A stretch of DNA of 51,154 nucleotides from Candidatus Poribacteria bacterium (GCA_022825665.1 JAJDWI010000159.1:1-51154), one strand, 5' to 3'. Positions 18,356 to 27,485 are shown, numbered from the stretch's first letter. Numbers and translations are program-made. Notes: generated by a model from the letters alone, not told the origin.

Positions 18356-19417
18356 ATGAACAATACACGCTACTTCCCAGCAACAATAGCGACCCGCGCT
18401 ATGCACGCAGATATGCCAGAACACGATGAGGATAAATACTGGATACGCGTCACCGCAAGCAACGATAAACCCGACCTACACCACTCTATCATGGATCCCA
18501 AAACGACACTCCGCAACTTCGAAGCAGACGCAAAAACTACACCCGGTGTCGCACTCAAAGACCATCACGCATACCGATCCTTCGGTTATGGACGTTCAAA
18601 CAACGCTGTCCTCACAGATAAAAATGAACTGATGATTGACTTCTATATTCTGAAAAATATGGAATATGAGGGACAGGGACGCGAATTCCGAACAAGTGAA
18701 AAACTGATACGAGCAATTGAGCACGGCTTGATCAATCAGGTGTCCGTAGGATTTTATGGGGAACGTGAGGTGTGTAATCTCTGTAATCGTGAGGTGCGCC
18801 GCTGGTATTGGTGGGACAATGCCGATAACGACGAATACTGCACGCACAAACCGGGGAAGAAATACGATGTAGGCGATGGCAGGATGCAGACCGCAACTTA
18901 CACCGTCTACGATGCCCACCTCAAAGAGGTCTCTCTCGTTGAGTTCGGGTCTAACCGCGACACCTCTATTGACAATATGCGAGACATGCGAGGTGTCATT
19001 GAGGAGATACTAATGACAGATAAACAGTGGATTGATAGGCTACGCGAGGCATTGGACATTCCATCTATTGCAAAAACTAACGACCCTGATGCGGTCGTGC
19101 AAACGCTTCAGAATGAGGTGCAGAACCTTCGCGAGCAGGTCAACACATTAACTAACGATGCAGAAGCAAGCAAATCGTTTCGTCAAACACGGATTGACGA
19201 GGCGATCAAACACGGTATCCGTGCCTACGGCGACAACTTTGATGAGGAATATCACCGTGCATATTATGCTGACCTGCCTATCGCACAGTTGGAAAAGCAT
19301 ATCGCACATAACAAGAAGATGGGGGATGCGGTTTTGCCTTCGGGTAGAACTACATCTGACACCCACGAACCGCCAGAGGATTTGAAGGCGCGCCTGAAAC
19401 GCCGCCGTAGACGGTAG
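18356..19417 (+). CDS. Phage prohead protease-like protein
   Basis: The 353-residue protein resembles HK97-type prohead proteases with a C-terminal scaffold-like extension. An N-terminal beta-rich domain contains ALKDHHAYRSFGYG, a candidate catalytic His region. GLINQVSVGFYGE provides a candidate catalytic Ser, and LKEVSLVEFGSNRDTSI is typical of the end of this domain. A Cys-rich insertion (CNLCNREV ... YCTHKPG) looks like a small zinc-binding knuckle. Residues about 230-270 form a coiled coil, as expected for a scaffold portion. The ribosome binding site GGAGA precedes the ATG. In phages this enzyme matures the capsid before DNA packaging. Here it stands alone, with no head genes adjacent. 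Confidence 0.7.
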   Translation: MNNTRYFPATIATRAMHADMPEHDEDKYWIRVTASNDKPDLHHSIMDPKTTLRNFEADAKTTPGVALKDHHAYRSFGYGRSNNAVLTDKNELMIDFYILKNMEYEGQGREFRTSEKLIRAIEHGLINQVSVGFYGEREVCNLCNREVRRWYWWDNADNDEYCTHKPGKKYDVGDGRMQTATYTVYDAHLKEVSLVEFGSNRDTSIDNMRDMRGVIEEILMTDKQWIDRLREALDIPSIAKTNDPDAVVQTLQNEVQNLREQVNTLTNDAEASKSFRQTRIDEAIKHGIRAYGDNFDEEYHRAYYADLPIAQLEKHIAHNKKMGDAVLPSGRTTSDTHEPPEDLKARLKRRRRR

Positions 19418-19421
19418 GAGA

Positions 19422-19643
19422 GTCTGAACCATGATTTTCAGGATAAGAGGATTGTCTGAACCAGGATTTGCAGGATTATAGGATTTTCTGGATAAGAGGA
19501 TTGTCTGAACCAGGATTTGCAGGATTATAGGATTACCAGGATTATGAGATTGAAACTATAGATACTGTTTCAAAGGATGAACGATTACCTTCGCAAAACA
19601 ATATTGGCAGATCAGTCTCCAATCCTGAAAATCCTGGTTCAGA
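19422..19643. repeat. TGTCTGAACC-type element, extended with triplicated left end
   Basis: Three successive left ends (GTCTGAACC...GGATAAGAGGATT) precede one normal centre (ACTATAGATACTGTTTCAAA ...) and one right end (AATCCTGGTTCAGAA). It lies directly after the prohead protease stop and before the end of the CRISPR-Cas operon. It could act as a bidirectional terminator. Confidence 0.7.
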
Positions 19644-19674
19644 AATAAAAGATAGGAACTGCTCTAACTCACCT

Positions 19675-20850
19675 CTATAAACCTGAATTACTTTCAAAAA
19701 ACTTTTCAAATTCAGTGAAAAGTTCTTTAATTTCACTGATTGCTTGTTCTGCCTTTTGGGGGTTATTGCGCATCCCACAATGCGCGAGGTCATTTCGGAT
19801 AGCAGCACACTGTTTCCAAAGTTCAGTCGCAGAATCATCTATAACTAACTGTTGCGCGAGTTGTTGTGCCATTTGAGAGCCTTCACTTTTTACGGTACTA
19901 TTAAACGCTTTTTCTGCTTCTTTCCTGTTAGTGTTACTCAACCAATATCCACGGTTCCTTTCTTGTATATGTTTCCAAGATATTAACCATTCACGCATCA
20001 AAGTTATTGCTTGGAGATAATGTTGGTTCTCCATATACCATTTAATTTGCTGAAATTGTGCTTTAAGACTGTTATTCGGATTATTAGAAGGATTATTTAC
20101 CGCCATGTGCTGATAGTTTTGTTTCAATTGGTCAATCAACATTTGGAAAGGCGGTTGTTGCGAATCATCATAAGATAAACCGTTGAATGTCATGGCTGCT
20201 TTCTGTGCTTCAAGTGTGCGGTTTGTAAGAAGGGCATCTGACAAATCATTTAGAGCGTCTGCAATATCTTTTTGAACACCTAAGTTCGCAATAGGGCGTG
20301 CATCACCGTAGTTCTGAAACACATTGACAGCATTCATCCAATCCAGCAATTCTACAAAAGGTGTTAAGTCAAAGATCGGTTTGTTTGGATTATCTTGTTC
20401 TACCGCCTCATAAGCCCCGTAGATGATTCGCTCAATTGTCACGCCACTTTTTACGTTGCTAACGTAGGCAAGTGCCAGAAAAGTCAAAAAAGGTAGAGAT
20501 CGAAAACCGTGCGTAATATCAAAAAGCACTGTGTCATTATCATTGATGTTGTCTACCACGGTTCCAAATATATCCCATAGTTCTGATTCATCTGAACCTT
20601 CTTCTATTGGAACATGTTTGATCTCAGTTTTCTCTCTCAATATGCTCATAATATATTGTAATCTTTCAGTCGTGTTTTCTTTTGAAACAGGTGCTTTTGC
20701 TGCAGTCTCTGTGGCAAAAATGTAGAGTGATTCTGGTAAGAAAAAGTCAACAATTGCCTCAGCCAAGAATTGTGTTTCGCATTCCTGATTGTTGAAGATA
20801 TAGTTGCTTAGATAGAGTTTTCCTTTCCCAAGAAATGTAAATGCTTTCAA
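19675..20850 (-). CDS. csx1: TM1812-family CARF-HEPN ancillary RNase (Csx1/Csx2-like)
   Basis: The 391-residue protein is last in the type III operon. The N terminus (KAFTFLGKGKLYLSNYIF) and the LFDITHGFRSLPFL segment near residues 105-120 are characteristic of the TM1812-type CARF domain, which senses cyclic oligoadenylate. The C terminus has a HEPN RNase motif, R352-N-D-L-A-H357 (R-X4-H). The architecture predicts a cOA-activated, non-specific RNase. The start appears to be TTG 20850 with AAGGGGG upstream. An 83-bp gap separates it from the preceding CARF gene. The assignment rests on motif recognition. Confidence 0.85.
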   Translation of the reverse strand: MKAFTFLGKGKLYLSNYIFNNQECETQFLAEAIVDFFLPESLYIFATETAAKAPVSKENTTERLQYIMSILREKTEIKHVPIEEGSDESELWDIFGTVVDNINDNDTVLFDITHGFRSLPFLTFLALAYVSNVKSGVTIERIIYGAYEAVEQDNPNKPIFDLTPFVELLDWMNAVNVFQNYGDARPIANLGVQKDIADALNDLSDALLTNRTLEAQKAAMTFNGLSYDDSQQPPFQMLIDQLKQNYQHMAVNNPSNNPNNSLKAQFQQIKWYMENQHYLQAITLMREWLISWKHIQERNRGYWLSNTNRKEAEKAFNSTVKSEGSQMAQQLAQQLVIDDSATELWKQCAAIRNDLAHCGMRNNPQKAEQAISEIKELFTEFEKFFESNSGL

Positions 20851-20933
20851 ATTCGTCCCCCTTTTATCTTAAAGGTTACCATTGTCATCAACTGAAGTGA
20901 GACGGTAGTGGGAGAAGCGGAAGTTTGGGAGCA

Positions 20934-22370
20934 TCATGGAAGTGGTGCTATAAATTTATGTTGTTTGTTGAATTCGTCAGCGTTAATTTCCGCAATTACT
21001 TGTGCTTTCTTGAATTGCTCTACTACAGTTGATTTAAATGCTTTAAAACTATTTCCATCAATCATTTTCATACCATGGGCGTAAATGCTCTGATTTCGAG
21101 CTTCAATTTGACTACGAAACTTGTCCCATTCAAGGTCTTTGACAATCTCATCATTTAATGCATGTAATACAAAGTATCCATCAATTAATCCGATTGGCGA
21201 AGGAAGTTTAGATCTATCCGAATCTTTATAGACTTCTTTTTGTTTGTTTATATACTTATGGAACAGTTCCTCTTCATCAAAATTAGAATAATCCGGTTTC
21301 CGGGTCTTAATTTCGTGCGTGTTAAGACGTTGTTGTCCTATCCATTCAAGAAGTCTATATAGTATAAGACATGCTATATCGCGTTTTCCTTGTGACTCAC
21401 GACGGAGTGCATTGTGATAGAGCGTGAATGCAAAATGAAATCCATTAGGTGATTCAAGGGCAAGATCTTGATCTTTTAGGAATGTCAATAAACATTCTAA
21501 TGCTATCTCTTGTTGTTTAAGATGATCCTGTGCCAAATGAAGTTGTGACAGGCCCGTTAATCTTGAATACTGTTCAAGTATTTCTAACAGTTGAGTGATG
21601 TAGTTTCTTGCTTTTCCAATGTCAAGGTTATCCCAGGCTTCATAAGCTGCACATAGGGATCCGTATGCGTTATATACAACAGTTTGATTAGGATCACCGA
21701 CTTCTTTTTCAAGTTGATTAAATATTCGTTGGGCACCTGTATAATCATGTCTGTTATAAATGTCTCGTGCCTTTTCAACTTCCAAATTACCGAATACGGT
21801 GTATGGATTATCTAATAGACTCAGAAATTCGGTGCATGGTTCCGGTTTCCCTTGCGTAAATTTCTTATTATCCACGTAAAAGATGTCAGCTCCGAGTGCA
21901 GCTCCAGCCATCGCCGCACCACCAACCATAGATTTTTTACCTCCTGTGATATCCACGGCTATATTCTCTGGACGCTTCCATTCATCGTAGAGTGTCATTA
22001 TTGCTTCATAAACATCTACAGTACTGCTACCGTCTATTTTACGTTTGTGAAGCTTGTCAAACCCATATTGAGTTTCATCTTGAATTCGGGATAGTAATTT
22101 CTCTGTCTCTGGTGTGTAAAGCAAACCGACCCGATCCGGTTTGATGGCAAGGATGGAAAGTATAAGCGGCTCAGGCGAGTAACCCAGTGGTAATATGAGT
22201 CCATCATATTTTTTTGGTTGGAGATTCTTTTCGTCATTTATGAATGCTTTTTTGACATACGGGAAAATGTGCTCATCATAGAATTTAGATGCATCTGCTT
22301 TCTCTGCGGCACTGTTATATTCCATATTCTTCCATTTTTCTACAAGTTCATAAAATTCGGATTCTTCCAT
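20934..22370 (-). CDS. TIGR02710-family CARF-HEPN ancillary protein
   Basis: The 478-residue protein matches the CRISPR-associated TIGR02710 family. An N-terminal CARF domain contains DGLILPLGYSPEPLILS and the signature AVDITGGKKSMVGGAAMAGA near residues 138-157, followed by IFYVDNKKF. The helical C-terminal half ends in a HEPN motif, R425-N-Q-S-I-Y-A-H432 (R-X6-H). A cOA-stimulated RNase role is predicted. GGAGA precedes the ATG. It lies 2 bp after the stop of the HEPN-like gene, so the two are tightly coupled. Confidence 0.85.
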   Translation of the reverse strand: MEESEFYELVEKWKNMEYNSAAEKADASKFYDEHIFPYVKKAFINDEKNLQPKKYDGLILPLGYSPEPLILSILAIKPDRVGLLYTPETEKLLSRIQDETQYGFDKLHKRKIDGSSTVDVYEAIMTLYDEWKRPENIAVDITGGKKSMVGGAAMAGAALGADIFYVDNKKFTQGKPEPCTEFLSLLDNPYTVFGNLEVEKARDIYNRHDYTGAQRIFNQLEKEVGDPNQTVVYNAYGSLCAAYEAWDNLDIGKARNYITQLLEILEQYSRLTGLSQLHLAQDHLKQQEIALECLLTFLKDQDLALESPNGFHFAFTLYHNALRRESQGKRDIACLILYRLLEWIGQQRLNTHEIKTRKPDYSNFDEEELFHKYINKQKEVYKDSDRSKLPSPIGLIDGYFVLHALNDEIVKDLEWDKFRSQIEARNQSIYAHGMKMIDGNSFKAFKSTVVEQFKKAQVIAEINADEFNKQHKFIAPLP

Positions 22371-22372
22371 GT

Positions 22373-23590
22373 TTATGTCTCCTTTTGGTTTTTATCCTCT
22401 TTTTTTGACTTAGTTCCCCAAGTTACTAATTCCTCTTTTGAAACAAGGTTCGGTTCTATGCCGGTCGGATTGGTACGAGAGTGATAATAGAATTCTGTGA
22501 AAGTGGAATCAACAAAATCAGCATATTCATAATCTGTAAGGAAGATAGTTTCACCTATATCAACATCTGCAATAATGCGTCGAACACCATACTGATCAAC
22601 AGTATAAGAATGCAGGACAATTACTTTTGGATAAATTTCATTTTCAGAAATTGAGTCAATGAACTTATTAAAAAATTCGATCATTCTTTGAACCATCCTT
22701 TTCTCAGGTGGGAAAGGTTGGTTATCATTCTTGTAAACTCTGCCAACAGAGACCCAATTACTTTTCCATTCTTTTCTAGTAGCGTCATCCATATCGTTAA
22801 AATTGAAATTTGCCTTCTTCACATTGCCTTCCCATTTAACTTCCTCTTCTCTTCCTGGGTGACTAACTATGTTTCGGTATAATGTGAACATACCAATTTC
22901 AGCAATCTGGCTTTTATTTAAAGGCACTTCACGGCGAAAATGATTATCACAATAACTCGTAAGTATGCTGTGTCTTCTTATAATTCTCATGAAATTTCTC
23001 ATAAGTAAGAAATGATCTCCTATTTGTCGTCTTAAATCTTGATAATCGTCAAGAAGCACCTTAAATGCATTGCCTAAATCAACTTTATTTTCGCATTCAT
23101 AATCATATACGTCGGAATCCTTTTTAATATACTTAGACAATGTATAATGATAAAAAAGGAATATTTCACGCAGCAAGTCTTGCATAGCTTGGTCTATATG
23201 ATTTAGTTTTTTAGATTCTAAACACTGTTTAATCTTAGATCTGATTTGAGAGAAACCAACAGGTTTGACTTTCTTTTTAAAGCCAAAATTATCTAACAAA
23301 TTCTCGGCAAGAACAGAATCTTCCGGCTTTTCATTGAATTTAGGTAAATTGTAGTCGCAATTCTGATATACCTCATACAAATCATAAAAGCAATTAATTA
23401 GGACTTCCTGTGGACTGCGTGTTTTGATGAATTCTTTTAGCAGGTCGTTCTCGTCTTCTGATCTATATTTAGGAAGAGCAAACTTGATTTCATCAAAGTT
23501 GATATGAACCTGATTATGAAGTACAAATTTCTCCAATTCGTCATGTGGATTTCTATTATTTTTTCTTGCCCATTCATTTCTGTAATTCAT
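22373..23590 (-). CDS. Unknown operon protein with HEPN-like R-X4-H motif
   Basis: The protein is about 405 residues, mostly charged and helical. I do not recognise the family. A segment near residue 240 reads LYRNIVSHPG, giving R-N-x3-H, the spacing of a HEPN RNase active site. The preceding residues (SQIAEIGMF) would form the expected helix. No CARF domain is apparent; the C-terminal 90 residues look alpha/beta (VIVLHSYTVDQYG). Two ATGs overlap at the start; I prefer 23590, because 23593 is only 3 nt from GGAGG. It is embedded in the type III operon, 2 bp before the TIGR02710-type gene. That fits an effector or effector partner. Confidence 0.6.
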   Translation of the reverse strand: MNYRNEWARKNNRNPHDELEKFVLHNQVHINFDEIKFALPKYRSEDENDLLKEFIKTRSPQEVLINCFYDLYEVYQNCDYNLPKFNEKPEDSVLAENLLDNFGFKKKVKPVGFSQIRSKIKQCLESKKLNHIDQAMQDLLREIFLFYHYTLSKYIKKDSDVYDYECENKVDLGNAFKVLLDDYQDLRRQIGDHFLLMRNFMRIIRRHSILTSYCDNHFRREVPLNKSQIAEIGMFTLYRNIVSHPGREEEVKWEGNVKKANFNFNDMDDATRKEWKSNWVSVGRVYKNDNQPFPPEKRMVQRMIEFFNKFIDSISENEIYPKVIVLHSYTVDQYGVRRIIADVDIGETIFLTDYEYADFVDSTFTEFYYHSRTNPTGIEPNLVSKEELVTWGTKSKKEDKNQKET

Positions 23591-23618
23591 CATGCACCTC
23601 CAAAATTGAAAATGCTGA

Positions 23619-24239
23619 CTAAGGTACGACCCTGTTTACCTGTCCATTCTCATTAACACCAAGCACCCTCAACTTCACCTGTGCACCAATAGCACCCGGA
23701 TAATAAGGTCTTTCAAAGACCAACTCCTCTTTCTCATCAGTAGTCAGTTGGACGGTAATCTTAAATCCATCCTTCTTCAAAATAGTTGCATTCACTCTAT
23801 CCCCAACCTTATACTTCGGCTTGGTTTTTTCTTTTGGCAAGAGTGACGATTTCGGTTCAGATTCTGGTGGCTTCTGCTGTGGTTGCTGCGGACGTTGTTC
23901 CTCTACGGCACGTTTGGGCTCTACTCGGTAATAACGCATCAACCGCAAACTCCAACTCAGTATCAGTAAAAGTTCTTTGGTGTCTTCTATGCCGTGCAGA
24001 TGTTTTTCAATTGCCTCTTGAATATTGTGATAAAATCGTTGTGTTTGTCGGCTTCGGATGAGAGCGTTACGGGTGTTTGACAAACGTTGAACTAAGGATG
24101 TCAATTTTGCTTTCATATCATTTTCCTGCTTGTTCCGCCGCAGAAAAGCGATAACTTTCCCTAACTCATTCGGATCGGTACCCCAGTCAACTAAATCAAA
24201 AGCAACGTTATGAGCAATTGTCCACTGTTTTTTTTCCAT
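23619..24239 (-). CDS. Unknown operon protein, helical domain plus S1-like domain
   Basis: The 206-residue protein has three parts. Residues about 1-110 are helical (AHNVAFDLVDWGTDPNELGK ... SWSLRLMRYYRV). Residues about 111-140 are a Pro/Gln/Glu linker. Residues about 141-206 look like a small beta-barrel (KYKVGDRVNATILKKDG ... VNRVVP), similar to S1/OB-type RNA-binding domains. I recall similar helical N termini near cyanobacterial type III loci but cannot verify this. It lies 12 bp after a Cas7-like gene and has GGAGG before the ATG. A role as an RNA-binding accessory subunit is inference. Confidence 0.6.
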   Translation of the reverse strand: MEKKQWTIAHNVAFDLVDWGTDPNELGKVIAFLRRNKQENDMKAKLTSLVQRLSNTRNALIRSRQTQRFYHNIQEAIEKHLHGIEDTKELLLILSWSLRLMRYYRVEPKRAVEEQRPQQPQQKPPESEPKSSLLPKEKTKPKYKVGDRVNATILKKDGFKITVQLTTDEKEELVFERPYYPGAIGAQVKLRVLGVNENGQVNRVVP

Positions 24240-24251
24240 TGCATACCTCCA

Positions 24252-25226
24252 TTAGTATAACCCAGTAGGGCAGTTGCGGTCATTTGGGTATTTGAGGATT
24301 TCCGCGAGTTGGGACAATAAATCTTGCTGGATGAGACTATCCGTTTCAGCAGCCGCTATACACATCTGGATCCACGTTGCCATGTCGTCACCTGCCTTTA
24401 CGGCATCTTGGGCAACATCCCAGTTCAAGTAGCGGGAACGAGTCTGTTCCTGAACCTGTATCTCATCAATTTGGATATCGATTGAACCGAAACAAACTGG
24501 TTTCGCACCACCTATTTTGAGTTTGAACGAATGTTGTGGGTGATGTCCTAATGCCGTAAAGAGTAGTCCCCATTCAGACTGTGTGAGATTATCCACTTGG
24601 AGAACTAAACTAAATGTTGAATCTTCTTGACAAGCTTCAACAGGCGTGCTACCTGTAGCCACTTCTCCGTGCTTGTAAAACTTGCGTCCCGGAACATCTC
24701 GCATTCTTCTTTGACCGCGTCCAGGGGCATAGAGTTCTGGAACATGTTCTGTCTTGATGTCTCCTGTTGTTTTCGGTGCGTCCTGAATGGAAATATTCCC
24801 CTGAAAACCCATCGCACCAAACATCCTGCACGCCACACACAAGTTGTCTTTCTGTCTGCACTCAGCAAATCCTTTCGGCACTGCACGACGCACTTGAGAG
24901 GAAACTTTACTGACGCAGCTTCCAGAGATGGCTTCAACGACACTCCGGACTGCCCCCTTAAGTGAACTTCCGGGAAGGACGATGTTACCACCAGTTTTCA
25001 CTGCTGTCTTAATGAGTTCTACATCATCACCTATATCTATAATGCCACTGCCGATATGTATTGGAGAGAGTGCCTGAATCGTACCACGAATCTGACCTGA
25101 GATGTGATTTGAGTGATATTTATCATGTCCGGTAGGTCTATTTCTGTTGACACGTTCTGGTAACGGCACAAAAGCAAAAGGTTTAGGTGCAGCTTGTTCT
25201 TCTCGCCCGCGTTGATATTGTCTCAT
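24252..25226 (-). CDS. Cas7-like RAMP protein (Csm3/Csm5 type)
   Basis: The 324-residue RAMP-superfamily protein contains VLPGSSLKGAVRSVVEA, the canonical Cas7 helix after a glycine-rich loop, and CVACRMFGAMG, a Cys motif shared with the other Cas7 proteins here. An Asp at about residue 68 (GDDVELIK) precedes PGSSLKG at about the distance of the cleavage Asp of Csm3. This subunit may therefore cut target RNA; that is an alignment-by-eye inference. The N-terminal 40 residues are an unusual charged extension. AGGAGA precedes the ATG. It lies 4 bp after csx19 and is probably a backbone subunit of the III-D-like effector. Confidence 0.8.
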   Translation of the reverse strand: MRQYQRGREEQAAPKPFAFVPLPERVNRNRPTGHDKYHSNHISGQIRGTIQALSPIHIGSGIIDIGDDVELIKTAVKTGGNIVLPGSSLKGAVRSVVEAISGSCVSKVSSQVRRAVPKGFAECRQKDNLCVACRMFGAMGFQGNISIQDAPKTTGDIKTEHVPELYAPGRGQRRMRDVPGRKFYKHGEVATGSTPVEACQEDSTFSLVLQVDNLTQSEWGLLFTALGHHPQHSFKLKIGGAKPVCFGSIDIQIDEIQVQEQTRSRYLNWDVAQDAVKAGDDMATWIQMCIAAAETDSLIQQDLLSQLAEILKYPNDRNCPTGLY

Positions 25227-25230
25227 AATT

Positions 25231-25740
25231 TTAGTCTCCTGTTGTCGGTATTGTTGTCGGTACGAATTTGGTGTATCGTGTAAAACGGATCATTTGTGAG
25301 TTACGTTCTTTGTATTGGATTACCTTGACACAGGGATGTTTGCACCAATCCATCGGATAGTCCAGTTCACGCGGGATACGTGTGTCTCGCCAAGGTTCCG
25401 TTTCACCACCACCGAGTAGATGTCCGTTCTGTGGTTTCGTTGTTGTCCAATCGCCAAGCTGCGTGAACCCGTTTGGTACTTCTTCTACTTCTGCGAGCCA
25501 TAGCAACGCATACCCACCTATGTTCTTCTGCCAACGGAGTTCCCCCTGACTGCCGAACAACCTGCCATGTGTGAACTGCTCAATAGTCGTTGTGTCTGGT
25601 GTGCCTTGCGTCCAATTGGTGATGTCATCGGGTTTCTGGAGTAAATAATATTTCGGATCGCCGAATGGGAGACCTGTCAGTTGTTCATTGAGTTCCGACA
25701 CGTCAGACACTTGTGATGTTGCTACTATTCCTTTTCCCAT
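25231..25740 (-). CDS. csx19: Csx19-like (TIGR03984-type) III-D subunit
   Basis: The protein is 169 residues from ATG 25740, which directly follows the TAG stop of the upstream Cas7 gene and has GAGAGGA upstream. The frame extends further upstream without a better start. A central segment (FTHGRLFGSQGELRWQKN) and later ALLWLAEVEE resemble the TIGR03984/Csx19 proteins typical of type III-D loci. In those systems Csx19 is a subunit of the effector complex near the Cas10/Cas5 end. Its size and position next to Csx10 and Cas7 proteins support the call. No catalytic motif is visible. Confidence 0.65.
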   Translation of the reverse strand: MGKGIVATSQVSDVSELNEQLTGLPFGDPKYYLLQKPDDITNWTQGTPDTTTIEQFTHGRLFGSQGELRWQKNIGGYALLWLAEVEEVPNGFTQLGDWTTTKPQNGHLLGGGETEPWRDTRIPRELDYPMDWCKHPCVKVIQYKERNSQMIRFTRYTKFVPTTIPTTGD

Positions 25741-25741
25741 A

Positions 25742-26674
25742 CTACTGTTCCTCTCCATCGACCATTTTGCTCCAATTGCTAACACATTCACGCCAGAGTT
25801 CTGTTATGTGAGTCTCATCTTTAAATGTCAATGTAGTACCGATTCCAAACGCATCCGTTTTTGCTTCAACTCCGTCTACATTGAAGGTATCAGAAGTAGG
25901 AAATCCGTAAGCGTCAGCATCCTTGATAAGTTTCCCCGCACCTGCGACGACGTTTGTTCCAAATGAGTCAACTGGATTTCCCAGCATTCGGACTTTATCA
26001 TCTTCCACAACTGCTGTTGGGTAGTGGATTTGGACTTTATTGACTTTCATATTTACCTGTCCTAATCCGCGAGACTTTGCAAAACCGATACCGATACGTT
26101 GTTCGTCAAAATCACGAATTGCGAGTGCGATGAGGGCAAGTTGTGCCGTTGTGAAGTTCTTTAGTTGCATCTTGGTAGTAAACGCTCCATCTGTCATCAC
26201 CTGAAAATTAAACAAAGCTCCACCTACTGCGGAACCGTAGATACGATCAATCGCAACACCGTTGCGTTCCTCTAACTTTATTTCTGATGGATCAACCGGA
26301 TATGCGTCAGCAATATTGGCACGCGCTGAGATGTTTGTGCTACCGAAGATTTGACATATTGTGCAGGTTTTCTTGTAAAGTGAGGCACTGTTTTTCTCTT
26401 CCAGTTTTTTACACTCTGAGTTTCGACTCAACGGATCGCAGGTTGTTACCTTACCACCAACTGTCCGCACAATCCGTTCACAATGCGCGCGGATAGCACC
26501 TTTCAAAGAGGAACCGGGAAGATAAACGCTTCTATCGCCTCCGTGATATGTCTCAACGAACTCCATATCAGGCTTGGTAGGGTCTGCCCCTTGGTCGCTT
26601 GCTTTGATGAGTAGCGGTCCCACAGGAGAAATTGTTATGTCTATTTTCGCTTGATTAACCATCCGTTTGTGCAT
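25742..26674 (-). CDS. Csm3-like Cas7 backbone protein
   Basis: The 310-residue protein has VYLPGSSLKGAIRAHCE, the four-Cys pattern C...C...CTICQIFGS, and the glycine-rich RAMP loop KSRGLGQVNM near residue 210. Asp36 (PDMEFVE) aligns by eye with the Csm3 target-RNA cleavage Asp. A C-terminal extension of about 90 residues contains GAGKLIKDADAYGFP. The start overlaps the preceding csm3-like gene by 20 bp and has GGAGG at an ideal distance. It is predicted to be a crRNA-binding, target-cutting backbone subunit of the III-D-like complex. Confidence 0.85.
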   Translation of the reverse strand: MHKRMVNQAKIDITISPVGPLLIKASDQGADPTKPDMEFVETYHGGDRSVYLPGSSLKGAIRAHCERIVRTVGGKVTTCDPLSRNSECKKLEEKNSASLYKKTCTICQIFGSTNISARANIADAYPVDPSEIKLEERNGVAIDRIYGSAVGGALFNFQVMTDGAFTTKMQLKNFTTAQLALIALAIRDFDEQRIGIGFAKSRGLGQVNMKVNKVQIHYPTAVVEDDKVRMLGNPVDSFGTNVVAGAGKLIKDADAYGFPTSDTFNVDGVEAKTDAFGIGTTLTFKDETHITELWRECVSNWSKMVDGEEQ

Positions 26675-27485
26675 CTATTTCCTCCAATTGCGTTTTGACT
26701 TTATCCTTAAATGCCTGGACCCAAGCGTCCCAGTTTGCCTTTTCGCCTGTATAGTCCTCTGTGAGATATTCCATTATCTTTTTTCTGTTGATGTAGTCTG
26801 CAGCATTGAGCGAAAGCTTGATTACACCGAGTCCACGACTACTTGCACCACCGATAGTCAAGTCGCCTTTCTCAAAAGCGGATATTCCCAAGTATAGCAT
26901 ACCGAGTTGCCAATCTTTTGCGTTGTCAACGATTGCCTGAAATTCAAACGGGGTGCCTGCGGGGACGACTTCAAAATCGTAGAGATGCCCTGTGACTGAT
27001 GTTTCCGTATCACGATCAATTGCCACGCCGTCTCTGTGTTGATATTGACCGAACCACTGATCTTCCTCAACGTATAGGTCTCTTATCTGAAGTTTTGAGG
27101 CATACCACAGTGAACCGAAGAGTTGACACACCCAACAGGTTTTGCTAAGAAGTTTTGCAGTATATTTATCATCATTCCATTTGTTATCATCACGTTTATC
27201 GCGGAGTTTTTTCAACTTCTCTCTTTTAATGCACTGTTCGTCATTGTTTGTTGGGTTGCAGACGACATTTATGTCCTTTGTAAAACTCCGTAGGATGCTT
27301 TCTATGTATGACCTTAGCACCCCTTTGAAACTGGAGCCGGGGATATACGGAGCCCCTGCTGCATCTCGCACAACAGGTAGGTCTGAACCGACAACAGCAG
27401 TGGAACGTCCTGCACCAACACGGATCGCTGTTTGTGTTTCCACCTTGCCCTTTAGATTGAGTCGGGATTGGAATTTGTCAAACAT
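26655..27485 (-). CDS. csm3: Csm3-like Cas7 backbone protein
   Basis: The 276-residue protein is the clearest Csm3 homologue. It shows SDLPVVRDAAG followed by APYIPGSSFKGVLRSY, with Asp35 at the Csm3 catalytic position. It also has CWVCQLFGSLW, the conserved GVAIDRDTETSV segment, and the RAMP glycine loop ASSRGLGVIKL. A charged insertion (KREKLKKLRDKRDD) extends the Cys-rich region. Its ATG overlaps the stop of the small-subunit gene (TAATG). It is predicted to bind crRNA and cleave target RNA at regular intervals. Confidence 0.9.
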   Translation of the reverse strand: MFDKFQSRLNLKGKVETQTAIRVGAGRSTAVVGSDLPVVRDAAGAPYIPGSSFKGVLRSYIESILRSFTKDINVVCNPTNNDEQCIKREKLKKLRDKRDDNKWNDDKYTAKLLSKTCWVCQLFGSLWYASKLQIRDLYVEEDQWFGQYQHRDGVAIDRDTETSVTGHLYDFEVVPAGTPFEFQAIVDNAKDWQLGMLYLGISAFEKGDLTIGGASSRGLGVIKLSLNAADYINRKKIMEYLTEDYTGEKANWDAWVQAFKDKVKTQLEEIDAQTDG

